From: an uncultured bacterium
Lineage (GTDB): Bacteria; CSSED10-310; CALFER01
Assembly (NCBI GenBank): GCA_937951895.1
Contig: CALFER010000020.1
Span: 62,001-126,000, forward strand
DNA: 64,000 nucleotides
Reading direction: 5' to 3'
Numbering within the stretch: the first letter of the stretch is position 1; every line of letters begins with the position of its first letter. Made by a program: the position numbers and the translations under genes. Below the pieces are notes generated by a model. That model was not told the DNA's origin and searched no databases. It saw only the letters and a list, made by a program, of their open reading frames with translations. Shown piece by piece: positions 44,786 through 53,338 of the stretch.

Positions 44786-44802
44786 GACCATCGGATTAGA
44801 CT
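44774..44802 (+). promoter_or_regulatory. Predicted promoter of the GGDEF-STAND-TPR gene
   Basis: TTGATT (44774-44779) and TAGACT (44797-44802) are 17 bases apart, about 45 bases before the ATG. The -35 boxes of the two divergent promoters lie side by side, so only one polymerase can bind at a time. Confidence 0.48.
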
Positions 44803-44845
44803 GCCTGAAGAGTTTTGATTCGGGGTTGCGGGCAGGAGGATTCTG

Positions 44846-47800
44846 ATGTCAGGAACCGGTGAGTTTCGTGATCCATTGACCGGCGCCTACTCGCGTCTGA
44901 TGTTCCAGCAGCGGTTTTATGAAGAGGCTGAGAGTGCCCAGCGGTATGCCTCGTCCCTGTCCATCCTCATCATCGATATCGATCATTTCAAGAGCATCAA
45001 CGATGCATTCGGCCACACACGCGGGGATGAAGTGCTGATGGAGGTCGTCGAAAGGATCACGAACGGGATTCGCGCTGCCGATATCCTGTTCCGCTATGGG
45101 GGTGACGAATTTGTCATTCTGCTGCCCAACACGACACGCAACCATGCGCTCAATCAGGCCAACCGGCTCATGGAAACAATCCGGCCCGCGCGTTTTACCG
45201 GCGATCCGCCGCTGACGCTGACCGTCAGTATCGGCCTTGCAACCTATCCCGAGGACACGTTGGATCCGCGCACGCTGTTCGACAAGGCGGACATGCGCCT
45301 TCTCGAGGCCAAGAGCCGGGGACGGAACCGGGTGGTACACGAGGATGCCTTTGCGCGTCCGGACCTTCAGTTCGACCAGTTGTCCCGCCTTGTGGAACGG
45401 GATTCCGCGCTGGAAATTCTGTATCGTTTTCTGGACAGTCTTCCGGACAAGCATCGGGGGGTTCTGACGGTCGCAGGCGTTCCCGGGTCCGGCCGATCCC
45501 GTTTTCTGAAGGAAATCCGGGCCACTGCAGAGATGCGGGGCGCCGATACGCTCATGATTTCAGGATTTTCCGCCATGAAAAACCGTCCTTACGGCGCATG
45601 GGCGGAAGCGCGGAAGCGATGGCGTCACACGATCCCGCCTTATCAGTCCCGGGAAGACCTCTGTGCCACCATCGAACGCTGTCTTCTCGAACAGGGCAAG
45701 GATTCCCTGATCCTCCTTGTGGATGATCTGCACCATGTGGATCGAGCCACACTCGAGTTTCTGAGATTCCTTCAGCAGAACATTCAACTGGCGTCATTTG
45801 CGATTGTTTACGCCATCAATACGGAATCCTCGGCCCGGTCAATCGCCATGGATGTTCCGTTACGCGACACGATCGAATTGAATCCGATTTCCCGAAACGG
45901 AGTCAAGGTCTGGCTTCGCAGCATTCTGCAATGGGAACCTCCGGACGCATTCATCGACTGGCTTCACCGCGAAACGCTCGGACTCCCCTCCCACGTCGCG
46001 CGCGCCACGACCTACCTGGTCAAACGCGGGATTCTCAGGAAGTTGCCCGAGGATGGCTGGGAGTTCACACGCGAAATCACCGATATTCCCCTGAAGGACC
46101 GCGTCGAAATCGCCACGAAAATTCCGCCGCACAATCTCCCGTCGAGTCTGACCGGATTTGTCGGACGACACCCGGAAATCCTCAAACTGGGACGGATCAT
46201 CGAGGAAAAGAGGCTCATCACGCTGGTCGGACAGGGCGGAATCGGGAAAACGAGATTGGCGTTGCGGATCGCCGAAGAGAAAATTCGCTATTTTCAAGAT
46301 GGCGTGTTTTTCGTCCCTCTGGCGCCGGTGACGGCTCCCGAGTTCATCGTGTCGGCGGTCGCTGAAGCCATCCGGTTCACATTCAGCGGCGCGCAGGATC
46401 CCGAAGAGCAACTGCTGGGACACATCGGGAACACGGAAATGCTGCTGATTCTGGACAATTTTGAACACCTGATGGGAGGTGCCGGGTTTGTCGGCCGGAT
46501 TCTAGAAAAATGCCCGGATATCCGCATCATCATCACGTCCCGCGAACGGTTGAATCTGATGGGAGAGGTCATTTTCGAGGTCGCGGGACTCACTTATCCG
46601 CCTGAAAATCAGCCTTATCAGCCGGAAGATTACAGTGCGGTCAAAATGTTCCTGCAGTGCGCCCGCCGGACCTATCCGCCGTTTGTGCTCACCGACGAGA
46701 TCAAACCGCATATCGGACGGATCTGCCGCATCGTCGAAGGAATGCCGCTCGGGATCGAACTCGCTTCGGCCTGGATCCGCGTCCTGTCGTGCCAGGAGAT
46801 TGCGGATGAAATTTCGAAAAACTTCGATTTTCTCTCGACCACACAGCGGAATGTTCCCGAGCGACACCGGAGTGTACGAGCCGTCTTTGAGCATTCCTGG
46901 GCATTGCTGATTCCTGAGGAGCAGCAGGTATTCAAGCGATTGGCGATCTTCAGGGGCGGATTCACCCGGGAGGCAGCCCTGCAGGTGACCGGAACACCGA
47001 TTTCCACCCTCTCCGCTCTCATGGATAAATCCCTCCTCTACCGGACATTCTCAAGCCGCTATCACGTGCTCGAAGTGCTCCGACAGTACCTCGGAGAAAA
47101 ACTCGACGGAGACCCCGAGGAACTCGAACGCGCAGCCCGGCTCCATCGCGAATTTTTCGCCGTCTCCTGTCAGAAATCGCTTCAGTTGCATCGCGAACAG
47201 AAAGAGAAGCGTTTTTTGACGCAGATCGCCGAAGAAATCGACAACATTCGCACGGGGTGGCGGTCGAGTGTGCAGACGTTCGATATCGACACCCTCGAAA
47301 AATATCTCGAACCCCTGTCTCTCTATTACAGTGACAACGGGATGTTCCACGAGGGTGAGGAGTTGTTCCGGTATGCCTCCGATGCGCTGTCGGCCATCGA
47401 TGATCCAGCGCTCACCGAACATCTCGAAACAGTGATCGCCAAGCTGTGCAACCGGCGGGGCGTGTTCAAATTCAATCTCGCCCAGTTCGATTCCGCCATG
47501 GAACTGATCCGCCGGAGTCATGAAGTGTTCCGCCGGAAGGGACTCCGGAAGGAAGAAGCGCTGGCGCTCAACGGCATGGGCGGTATATCGAGCCGGATGG
47601 GCGACTTCATCCGAGCCAGGCAATACCACGAAACGGCTCTGGCCATCCGCCGTGAAATCAATGATCGGAAGGGCACGGCCGCCTCCCTGAACAATCTCGC
47701 CAACGTGCTCGGTTCTCTCGGCGACCTGACTCTCGCCCACGATTATTACGAACAGAGTCTCAGACTGGTCCGTGAAATCGGAGACCGGAAGAGCATGGCC

Positions 47801-48652
47801 GGCCTCCTGGCCAATCTGGGTATCGCCGCCGGAGCGCTCGGGGATCGCGAACGCGAACGCGTGCTCATGCAGGAAAGCCTCCAGATCCGTAAAGAAATGG
47901 GAGATCGAGTCGGCATCGCCAGCGCTCTCGACAATCTCGGAAATGTCGAACAGTTCCTCGGTAATTTCTCGATCGCCCGACAGATGCACCGGGACAGTCT
48001 GCAGATTCGCCGTGAGATCGGTGACCAGTGGGGAATCGCCCTGTCCCTGCTGAACCTCGCCAATCTCCACAACATCCAGAAAGAGTACGACGCCGCGCGC
48101 CGGAGTTTCGAGGAAAGCCTCGCGATCTACCGCCGCATCGGCGATCGATGGGGCATCGCCCTGACTCTGAATAACTACAGCGGCATGCTGATGCTGATCG
48201 ATGAGGACGAAAAAGCCGCGCCCATGATCGAGGAATGTGTGATGCATTTCAACGAGATCGGCGATAAATGGGGGATCATTCTGAGCAAAGTGACATTGGC
48301 GTATCAGGCTTTCAAGCAGGAGTCGTACGACCGCGCTCTCCGGTTCCTCCGCGAAGGACTCGACATCGCCATCTCGATCCGCTCCGTCCCCATGATGCTG
48401 GATTCACTGATCGAAATCACACAGGTTTTCGTCAATCTGACCTCTCCCCGGCTGAAGGAAGCGCTTGCCATCATCGATCTCGTGTCGCGTCATCCGTCGG
48501 TCAGCCGCGACGGCGCGGACCGTCTGGAACGGCTGCGTCGGGAATCCGGTCTTCCGGACGCTCTCGGTGAAGAATCCGCGCCCCGCTTCGATGATCTGGA
48601 CGAACTGGTCCGCTGGCTGCTCGAGTCCCCGGTTTTTTCAAACTTATCCTGA
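44846..48652 (+). CDS. GGDEF diguanylate cyclase fused to two P-loop ATPase modules and TPRs
   Basis: The ATG follows AGGAGG. This 1268-residue cytoplasmic protein begins with a GGDEF domain (about 8-165) with an intact active site RYGGDEF near residue 85. It continues with an AAA-type P-loop module (VAGVPGSGRSR, about 206-215; Walker B ILLVDDLHHV) and a second, NB-ARC/STAND-type ATPase (GFVGRHPEILKL, then TLVGQGGIGKT near 461; LLILDNFEHL; ITSRERL). It ends with about eight TPRs (about 850-1190; units such as SLQIRREIGDQWGIALSLLN). The architecture parallels the adenylate-cyclase-STAND-TPR signal proteins with a GGDEF in place of the cyclase. Ligand binding to the TPRs may control c-di-GMP synthesis through ATP-driven oligomerisation. 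Confidence 0.9.
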   Translation: MSGTGEFRDPLTGAYSRLMFQQRFYEEAESAQRYASSLSILIIDIDHFKSINDAFGHTRGDEVLMEVVERITNGIRAADILFRYGGDEFVILLPNTTRNHALNQANRLMETIRPARFTGDPPLTLTVSIGLATYPEDTLDPRTLFDKADMRLLEAKSRGRNRVVHEDAFARPDLQFDQLSRLVERDSALEILYRFLDSLPDKHRGVLTVAGVPGSGRSRFLKEIRATAEMRGADTLMISGFSAMKNRPYGAWAEARKRWRHTIPPYQSREDLCATIERCLLEQGKDSLILLVDDLHHVDRATLEFLRFLQQNIQLASFAIVYAINTESSARSIAMDVPLRDTIELNPISRNGVKVWLRSILQWEPPDAFIDWLHRETLGLPSHVARATTYLVKRGILRKLPEDGWEFTREITDIPLKDRVEIATKIPPHNLPSSLTGFVGRHPEILKLGRIIEEKRLITLVGQGGIGKTRLALRIAEEKIRYFQDGVFFVPLAPVTAPEFIVSAVAEAIRFTFSGAQDPEEQLLGHIGNTEMLLILDNFEHLMGGAGFVGRILEKCPDIRIIITSRERLNLMGEVIFEVAGLTYPPENQPYQPEDYSAVKMFLQCARRTYPPFVLTDEIKPHIGRICRIVEGMPLGIELASAWIRVLSCQEIADEISKNFDFLSTTQRNVPERHRSVRAVFEHSWALLIPEEQQVFKRLAIFRGGFTREAALQVTGTPISTLSALMDKSLLYRTFSSRYHVLEVLRQYLGEKLDGDPEELERAARLHREFFAVSCQKSLQLHREQKEKRFLTQIAEEIDNIRTGWRSSVQTFDIDTLEKYLEPLSLYYSDNGMFHEGEELFRYASDALSAIDDPALTEHLETVIAKLCNRRGVFKFNLAQFDSAMELIRRSHEVFRRKGLRKEEALALNGMGGISSRMGDFIRARQYHETALAIRREINDRKGTAASLNNLANVLGSLGDLTLAHDYYEQSLRLVREIGDRKSMAGLLANLGIAAGALGDRERERVLMQESLQIRKEMGDRVGIASALDNLGNVEQFLGNFSIARQMHRDSLQIRREIGDQWGIALSLLNLANLHNIQKEYDAARRSFEESLAIYRRIGDRWGIALTLNNYSGMLMLIDEDEKAAPMIEECVMHFNEIGDKWGIILSKVTLAYQAFKQESYDRALRFLREGLDIAISIRSVPMMLDSLIEITQVFVNLTSPRLKEALAIIDLVSRHPSVSRDGADRLERLRRESGLPDALGEESAPRFDDLDELVRWLLESPVFSNLS

Positions 48653-48748
48653 ACCTTTCTCAATCCGCTCGTATCCAATGCATGGACGCCGCTTTCTCGA
48701 GCGTCTCACGGAACGGGTCCGTGCCCTGATGTGTCGGCTGCGGTTCGC

Positions 48749-48777
48749 TTGAGATCGTTCGCTTCCTGTGATTGAAT
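48749..48777 (+). promoter_or_regulatory. Possible promoter of the TolC-MacAB operon
   Basis: TTGAGA (48749-48754) and TTGAAT (48772-48777) are 17 bases apart, about 30 bases before the ATG of the TolC-type gene. The match is moderate. Confidence 0.35.
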
Positions 48778-48804
48778 CGGATCCCTTGGGAGGGTTTGTC
48801 ATCC

Positions 48805-50130
48805 ATGAAACACACTGTCACACATCCCCATTCCGTCATCCTGTCGATCTGTCTGATCGTCGCGATCTGTTTGTCATCGGCCGGTATTCGAGCCGAAGAA
48901 CCCGATCCGCTGCCGCTGGGCACCGCCGTCGAACGCGCGCTGGCCGCCAACCCCGCTCTGGCCGCCTCCTCCGCGTCGATCGACGTCGCCCGCGAGGATC
49001 TCGGCGCAGCCCGCTCCGACCTGTATCCCTCTCTTTCAGGGTCGGCGACTCGAACGGAAACAGACCAGACCACCCATTCCCAGGAGGGGTTCAACGGCGG
49101 AGGCCGATCGGGAAACACGAGTTTCGGGTTGGCCCTGGACCAGAACATCTACGATTTCGGTCGACGCAAAGCCGGTATCCGGCTGGCCGGCAACGCGGTC
49201 ACGAATTCCGAAATCGCTCTGGAATCCGAGCGACTTAGTGTGGCGTGGAATACCGTCATGGCATACCTGACCTGGATCGAAGCGGAACACGCGGTCGGTG
49301 TGCGCATCGAGGGACTCGAGCTTGCCCGGCGACACCTCGAATCGGCACAGGCCCGTCTCGAAGTCGGCCGCGTGTCGCCTCTCGATGTCTCAAAGGAAAA
49401 AGTCAATGTGGCGAACGCCGAATCCAACCTGATCGCATCCCGGAACTCGGCCGCGACAGCCCTGCACGACCTCCTCAAGTTGATGGCGGCACCGCAGATC
49501 ACGACATATACTCCGGTCGAACCGGTGGATTTCATTCCCGATTCCATTCCGTCGGTTGAAAAACTGATCGAGATTGCGATGAATCGCCGGCCCGATCTGA
49601 AAGCGGCCAGGCTCATCCAGGAACAGCAACGGCTGCAGACCGATCTGGCAAAATCGGGTTACTGGCCGGCAATCGGGTTGTCGGGACAGAGTTCGTGGAG
49701 TGGGGACAATACGCCATACAATCAATCGGTTTCAGCCTCACTGGGGATCCGGATGACCTTTTTCAACGGGTTTCAGACCGGTCATTCGGTCCGGAGCGCG
49801 CAGGCCGGTCAAGTTCGTGCGGCGGCGCAGACCGAGCAACTGATTCTGAGTCTCCGGACGGAAATTCACAAGGCTCACACGGCGCTGGCCGATGCCGACA
49901 AACGGGAAACGGCGGCCGGGCAGGCCCTTCAGTATTCCAAGGAAAGTCTGGCACTGGCCGAAGGCCGTTACGAGGCCGGGCTCGCGACCGAACTCGAACT
50001 GGCCGACGCCCGCCAGACCTATCTCGATGCAAACGACGCCCTCTATCGCGCCCGGAATGTCAGGAGAACGGCTTTCGCGGCACTCATGGCGGCAGCCGGC
50101 GTGCCGTATGGAGAGGAGACCGGGATTTGA
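48805..50130 (+). CDS. tolC: TolC-family outer-membrane channel
   Basis: The start at 48805 opens on a signal peptide (ILSICLIVAICLSSAGIRAEE) and has GGGAGGG about eleven bases upstream; the frame runs back to 48772 without better signals. The 441-residue protein has the internal two-fold repeat of TolC-type proteins, each with long alpha-barrel helices (ALAANPALAASSASIDVARE; ALADADKRETAAGQALQYSK) and short strand segments (LYPSLSGSATRTE; IRMTFFNGFQTG). It forms the outer-membrane duct of a tripartite pump. The adaptor gene starts within its stop codon (TTGA), followed by the MacB-type ATPase and permease genes. Confidence 0.9.
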   Translation: MKHTVTHPHSVILSICLIVAICLSSAGIRAEEPDPLPLGTAVERALAANPALAASSASIDVAREDLGAARSDLYPSLSGSATRTETDQTTHSQEGFNGGGRSGNTSFGLALDQNIYDFGRRKAGIRLAGNAVTNSEIALESERLSVAWNTVMAYLTWIEAEHAVGVRIEGLELARRHLESAQARLEVGRVSPLDVSKEKVNVANAESNLIASRNSAATALHDLLKLMAAPQITTYTPVEPVDFIPDSIPSVEKLIEIAMNRRPDLKAARLIQEQQRLQTDLAKSGYWPAIGLSGQSSWSGDNTPYNQSVSASLGIRMTFFNGFQTGHSVRSAQAGQVRAAAQTEQLILSLRTEIHKAHTALADADKRETAAGQALQYSKESLALAEGRYEAGLATELELADARQTYLDANDALYRARNVRRTAFAALMAAAGVPYGEETGI

Positions 50131-51368
50131 AACGTCTGATCATTGTTCTGATACTGGTATGCGCGGCGGGTGCCGGCGCTTACTACCTGTACTTCAAAGA
50201 TGGATCCGCAGACAAATCCATCGCATATCATACCGAACCTGTCACACGGGGAAACATCATTCGCCAGGTCACCGCCTCCGGGACACTGGAACCGGTCAAT
50301 CAGGTTACCGTCGGGGCGCAGATCACCGGAACCATCGCAAAGCTGCACGCGGATTACAACTCGAGTGTCCGGCAGGATCAGATCATCGCCGAAATCGATC
50401 CGGCCTTCCTGCTGGCCCAGAAACAGGAAGCCGATGCGAACCTGCTCAAGGCCCAGGCTTCTTCCGAACAGGCGGAACGGGATTACAAACGCGCGAAGTC
50501 GCTCTTTGAACGCAAACTGCTGTCCGATCAGGAACTCGATGCCGCCAGAACCTCCGCCGAAGTCGCCCGCGCATCCGTCCGTCAGGCTCAGGCGGCGCGA
50601 GACCGGGCGGAAACCAACCTGAAGTATGCCACCATCCGCTCACCAATCGACGGCATCGTGGTGTCGAAAAAAGTCGAAGTGGGCCAGACCGTCGCTGCTT
50701 CCCTGTCCGCTCCCGAACTGTTCGTCATCGCCGAAGACCTCTCCAGAATGCAGGTCATCGCCCCGATCGATGAATCCGATATCGGACTGGTCCGCCCGGA
50801 ACAACACGTGACATTCACCGTCGACGCCTATCCGACCGAATCCTTTACGGGTGAGGTAAAAACGATCCGCCTCGCGTCGACTCTCGAGCAGAACGTCGTG
50901 ACCTATCCGGTCGTGATCGACGTGTCCAATCCGGGGCAGAAACTGATGCCCGGAATGACAGCCAACGTAACGATCACCGTCGCCGAAGCGCTCGACACAC
51001 TCCGTATCCCTTCTTCCGCACTCCGGTTCACTCCCGCAAAACCGGAATCGAACGGGAACGGCGCAAAAAATGGGTCTTCCCCGGGCGCCCGACCCGCACA
51101 GGGAGGCGATTCGCGGAACGGAAACCAGAGAGAGCGAAGCCAGGATCAGACCGGGCCGAAAACCGCACGATCCCCGACGGTGTACATTCTCGAAAATACG
51201 CAGCCGAAACCGGTCTCCGTCACGGTCGGTCTCGATGACGGTTCGTTCACTGAACTGACCGGCGGAGACCTGAAGGAAGGCATGGATGTGATAACCGGGA
51301 CCGTCCGTGCCTCAGCCAAGCCACAGCAGAACAGCAGTCCGTTCGGGATGGGACCCCCGAGGCGCTGA
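50127..51368 (+). CDS. macA: MacA-type periplasmic adaptor (HlyD family)
   Basis: The TTG at 50127 overlaps the TolC stop and has GAGGAG about nine bases before it; the frame runs back to 49695 as overlap only. The 413-residue protein has one N-terminal membrane anchor (LIIVLILVCAAGAGAYYLYF), a lipoyl-like start (GNIIRQVTASGTLEPVNQVTVG), a coiled-coil hairpin (about 90-165) and the second lipoyl half ATIRSPIDGIVVSKKVEVG. A disordered insertion rich in Gly, Asn, Arg and Gln (about 315-355) splits the membrane-proximal domain, which is unusual for MacA. It joins the TolC channel to the MacB-type transporter. Confidence 0.92.
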   Translation: MKRLIIVLILVCAAGAGAYYLYFKDGSADKSIAYHTEPVTRGNIIRQVTASGTLEPVNQVTVGAQITGTIAKLHADYNSSVRQDQIIAEIDPAFLLAQKQEADANLLKAQASSEQAERDYKRAKSLFERKLLSDQELDAARTSAEVARASVRQAQAARDRAETNLKYATIRSPIDGIVVSKKVEVGQTVAASLSAPELFVIAEDLSRMQVIAPIDESDIGLVRPEQHVTFTVDAYPTESFTGEVKTIRLASTLEQNVVTYPVVIDVSNPGQKLMPGMTANVTITVAEALDTLRIPSSALRFTPAKPESNGNGAKNGSSPGARPAQGGDSRNGNQRERSQDQTGPKTARSPTVYILENTQPKPVSVTVGLDDGSFTELTGGDLKEGMDVITGTVRASAKPQQNSSPFGMGPPRR

Positions 51369-52129
51369 TGGAACCCCTGATCCGCCTCGTTTCCGTCTCC
51401 AAAGTGTATCAAATGGGAGATATCCGCATCCGAGCCCTTCATTCGGCAGGTCTCGACATCCTCCCCGGGGAAATGGTCGCGGTGAAAGGTCCTTCCGGCT
51501 CGGGAAAATCGACCCTGATGAACATCCTGGGATGCCTCGATCGCCCGACCTCGGGTCAGTTTTTTCTAAACGGCCGGGATGTCGCGAACTTCACCGCGGA
51601 TGAACTGGCCCGCACACGCAATCAGCTCATCGGATTCGTCTTTCAGGGTTTCAACCTGCTTCCCAGAACCTCCGCGCTGGAAAACGTCGAACTCCCGCTG
51701 TTGTATTCCGGAACGCCTCAGAAACAGGCGCGGAAACTGGCAGTCGACGCGTTGACACGAATGGGACTGGCTGAACGGATCGAACATCTCCCGAACCAGT
51801 TGTCCGGCGGACAGCAACAGCGGGTCGCCATCGCCCGTGCACTGGTGACCCACCCGAAAGTCATCCTCGCGGATGAACCCACCGGGAATCTCGATACGCT
51901 GACCTCCCTCGAAGTCATGGCGGTCTTCCAGGAACTCAACCGAAACGGCATCACCATCATTCTCATTACGCACGAATCCGACATCGCCCTGTATGCCAGG
52001 CGCGTCCTGTCGCTCAGGGACGGAAGGATCAGTCGGGACGAGGCCGTGGCGCCGCGCGACGCCATGATCGATCTGGAGGAGGTGCGTCGACAGAAGAAGA
52101 CCGAGGAAACAGACGATGATGATCACTAG
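51368..52129 (+). CDS. macB: MacB-type ABC transporter ATPase subunit
   Basis: The ATG overlaps the adaptor stop (TGATG). The 253-residue ATPase has Walker A GPSGSGKST, the Q-loop in FVFQGFNLLPRTSALENVELP, signature LSGGQQQR, Walker B VILADEPTGNLD and the H-loop in ILITHES. This is the LolD/MacB/FtsE group. The permease is a separate gene overlapping by 14 bases, whereas in E. coli MacB both parts are fused. Together with the TolC and MacA types it exports peptides, lipids or drugs across both membranes. Confidence 0.94.
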   Translation: MEPLIRLVSVSKVYQMGDIRIRALHSAGLDILPGEMVAVKGPSGSGKSTLMNILGCLDRPTSGQFFLNGRDVANFTADELARTRNQLIGFVFQGFNLLPRTSALENVELPLLYSGTPQKQARKLAVDALTRMGLAERIEHLPNQLSGGQQQRVAIARALVTHPKVILADEPTGNLDTLTSLEVMAVFQELNRNGITIILITHESDIALYARRVLSLRDGRISRDEAVAPRDAMIDLEEVRRQKKTEETDDDDH

Positions 52130-53333
52130 ACTGGTCAACGTGGCCGTCCGGGCGATCCGGCGGAACAAAATGCGCAGCAGCCTCACGATGCTCGGAATCA
52201 TCATCGGCGTTGCCACGGTCGTCGCGATGGTGGGTATCGGGGAAGGCGCGTCGAGCACGGTTCAGAATCAGATCGCAGCCATGGGCGACAATGTGCTGAT
52301 GGTGATGTCCGGCGGGTGGAATCGGGGTGGCGTCAGGGGCGGAACCGGTTCGCGCCACACGCTGACTCTCGAAGACGTCGACGCGATCCGCGCCCGTGCG
52401 CCCTCGGTCGCACTCGTCGCCGCCATGACCCGCAGTTCGGCCCAGGTCGTTGCCGGAAATCTGAACTGGCCGACCGGCATCATCGGAACGACTCCGGACT
52501 ATTTTACCATCCGTGACATGCGGGTCACTCAGGGACGGTTGTTCACGACGGCGGAAAACAATTCCGCGAGCAAGGTGTGTGTCATCGGCACGACCGTCGC
52601 GGAAAATCTGTTTCCCGGCAGCGATCCGGTCGGAGCGATCATCCGGGTCAAGAATCTACCGTTTACGGTCATCGGGGTTCTCGAGTCGAAGGGCAGTTCC
52701 CCGTTCGGAGGCGATCAGGACGATACGCTCATCGCTCCACTGCTCACCGTCCAGCGCCGGATCACCGGTTCGACCACCATCCACATGATCTTCTGTTCCG
52801 CGCTCTCACGGCAGGACACGCCTCAGGCGAGCGAGCAGATCACGACCATTCTCCGGTCGATGCACCGCCTCGAGAAATCCGAAGACGATGATTTCTTCGT
52901 GCGGACGCAGACCGATATTGCCTCGACGGCGGAAAGCGTCACCGGTGTCATGACGATGATGCTCGGATCCATCGCCGCCGTGTCGTTGCTCGTCGGAGGC
53001 ATCGGCATCATGAACATCATGCTGGTGTCGGTCACAGAGCGGACACGGGAGATCGGCATACGGATGGCGGTCGGCGCACGGCCGCGGGACATTCTGTGGC
53101 AGTTTCTGGTCGAGGCCATCGTGCTGTCGCTCATCGGCGGCGTCATCGGTGTCGCACTGGGATACGGCATCTGCGAGGCTGTCTCGAAAATCGCCGGCTG
53201 GTCCACTCTCGTGACCACCCAAACCATCATCCTCGCCATGGGCTTCGCCAGCCTTGTCGGCGTTTTCTTCGGGTTCTATCCCGCCCGGAAAGCCGCCCGG
53301 CTCGACCCGATTGTCGCCCTGCATTACGAGTAG
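52116..53333 (+). CDS. macB: MacB-type permease subunit (FtsX-like)
   Basis: The 405-residue permease starts at ATG 52116 (or 52119) inside the ATPase gene. It has one N-terminal membrane helix (MLGIIIGVATVVAMVGIGEGA), a periplasmic domain of about 230 residues and three C-terminal helices with the FtsX block NIMLVSVTERTREIGIRMAVG and GVFFGFYPARKAARLDPI. This is the topology of MacB. It ends five bases before the stop of the convergent C25 gene, with no obvious terminator between them. Confidence 0.94.
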   Translation: MMITRLVNVAVRAIRRNKMRSSLTMLGIIIGVATVVAMVGIGEGASSTVQNQIAAMGDNVLMVMSGGWNRGGVRGGTGSRHTLTLEDVDAIRARAPSVALVAAMTRSSAQVVAGNLNWPTGIIGTTPDYFTIRDMRVTQGRLFTTAENNSASKVCVIGTTVAENLFPGSDPVGAIIRVKNLPFTVIGVLESKGSSPFGGDQDDTLIAPLLTVQRRITGSTTIHMIFCSALSRQDTPQASEQITTILRSMHRLEKSEDDDFFVRTQTDIASTAESVTGVMTMMLGSIAAVSLLVGGIGIMNIMLVSVTERTREIGIRMAVGARPRDILWQFLVEAIVLSLIGGVIGVALGYGICEAVSKIAGWSTLVTTQTIILAMGFASLVGVFFGFYPARKAARLDPIVALHYE

Positions 53334-53338
53334 CCGGT

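Noticed and set aside
47051..48247. 398-codon open frame opposite the TPR part of the GGDEF protein
   Set aside because: Its repeats only mirror the TPR codons of the other strand.
49695..50126. Upstream extension of the MacA-type frame
   Set aside because: It lies entirely within the TolC-type gene and lacks the adaptor's membrane anchor; the TTG with SD at 50127 is preferred.
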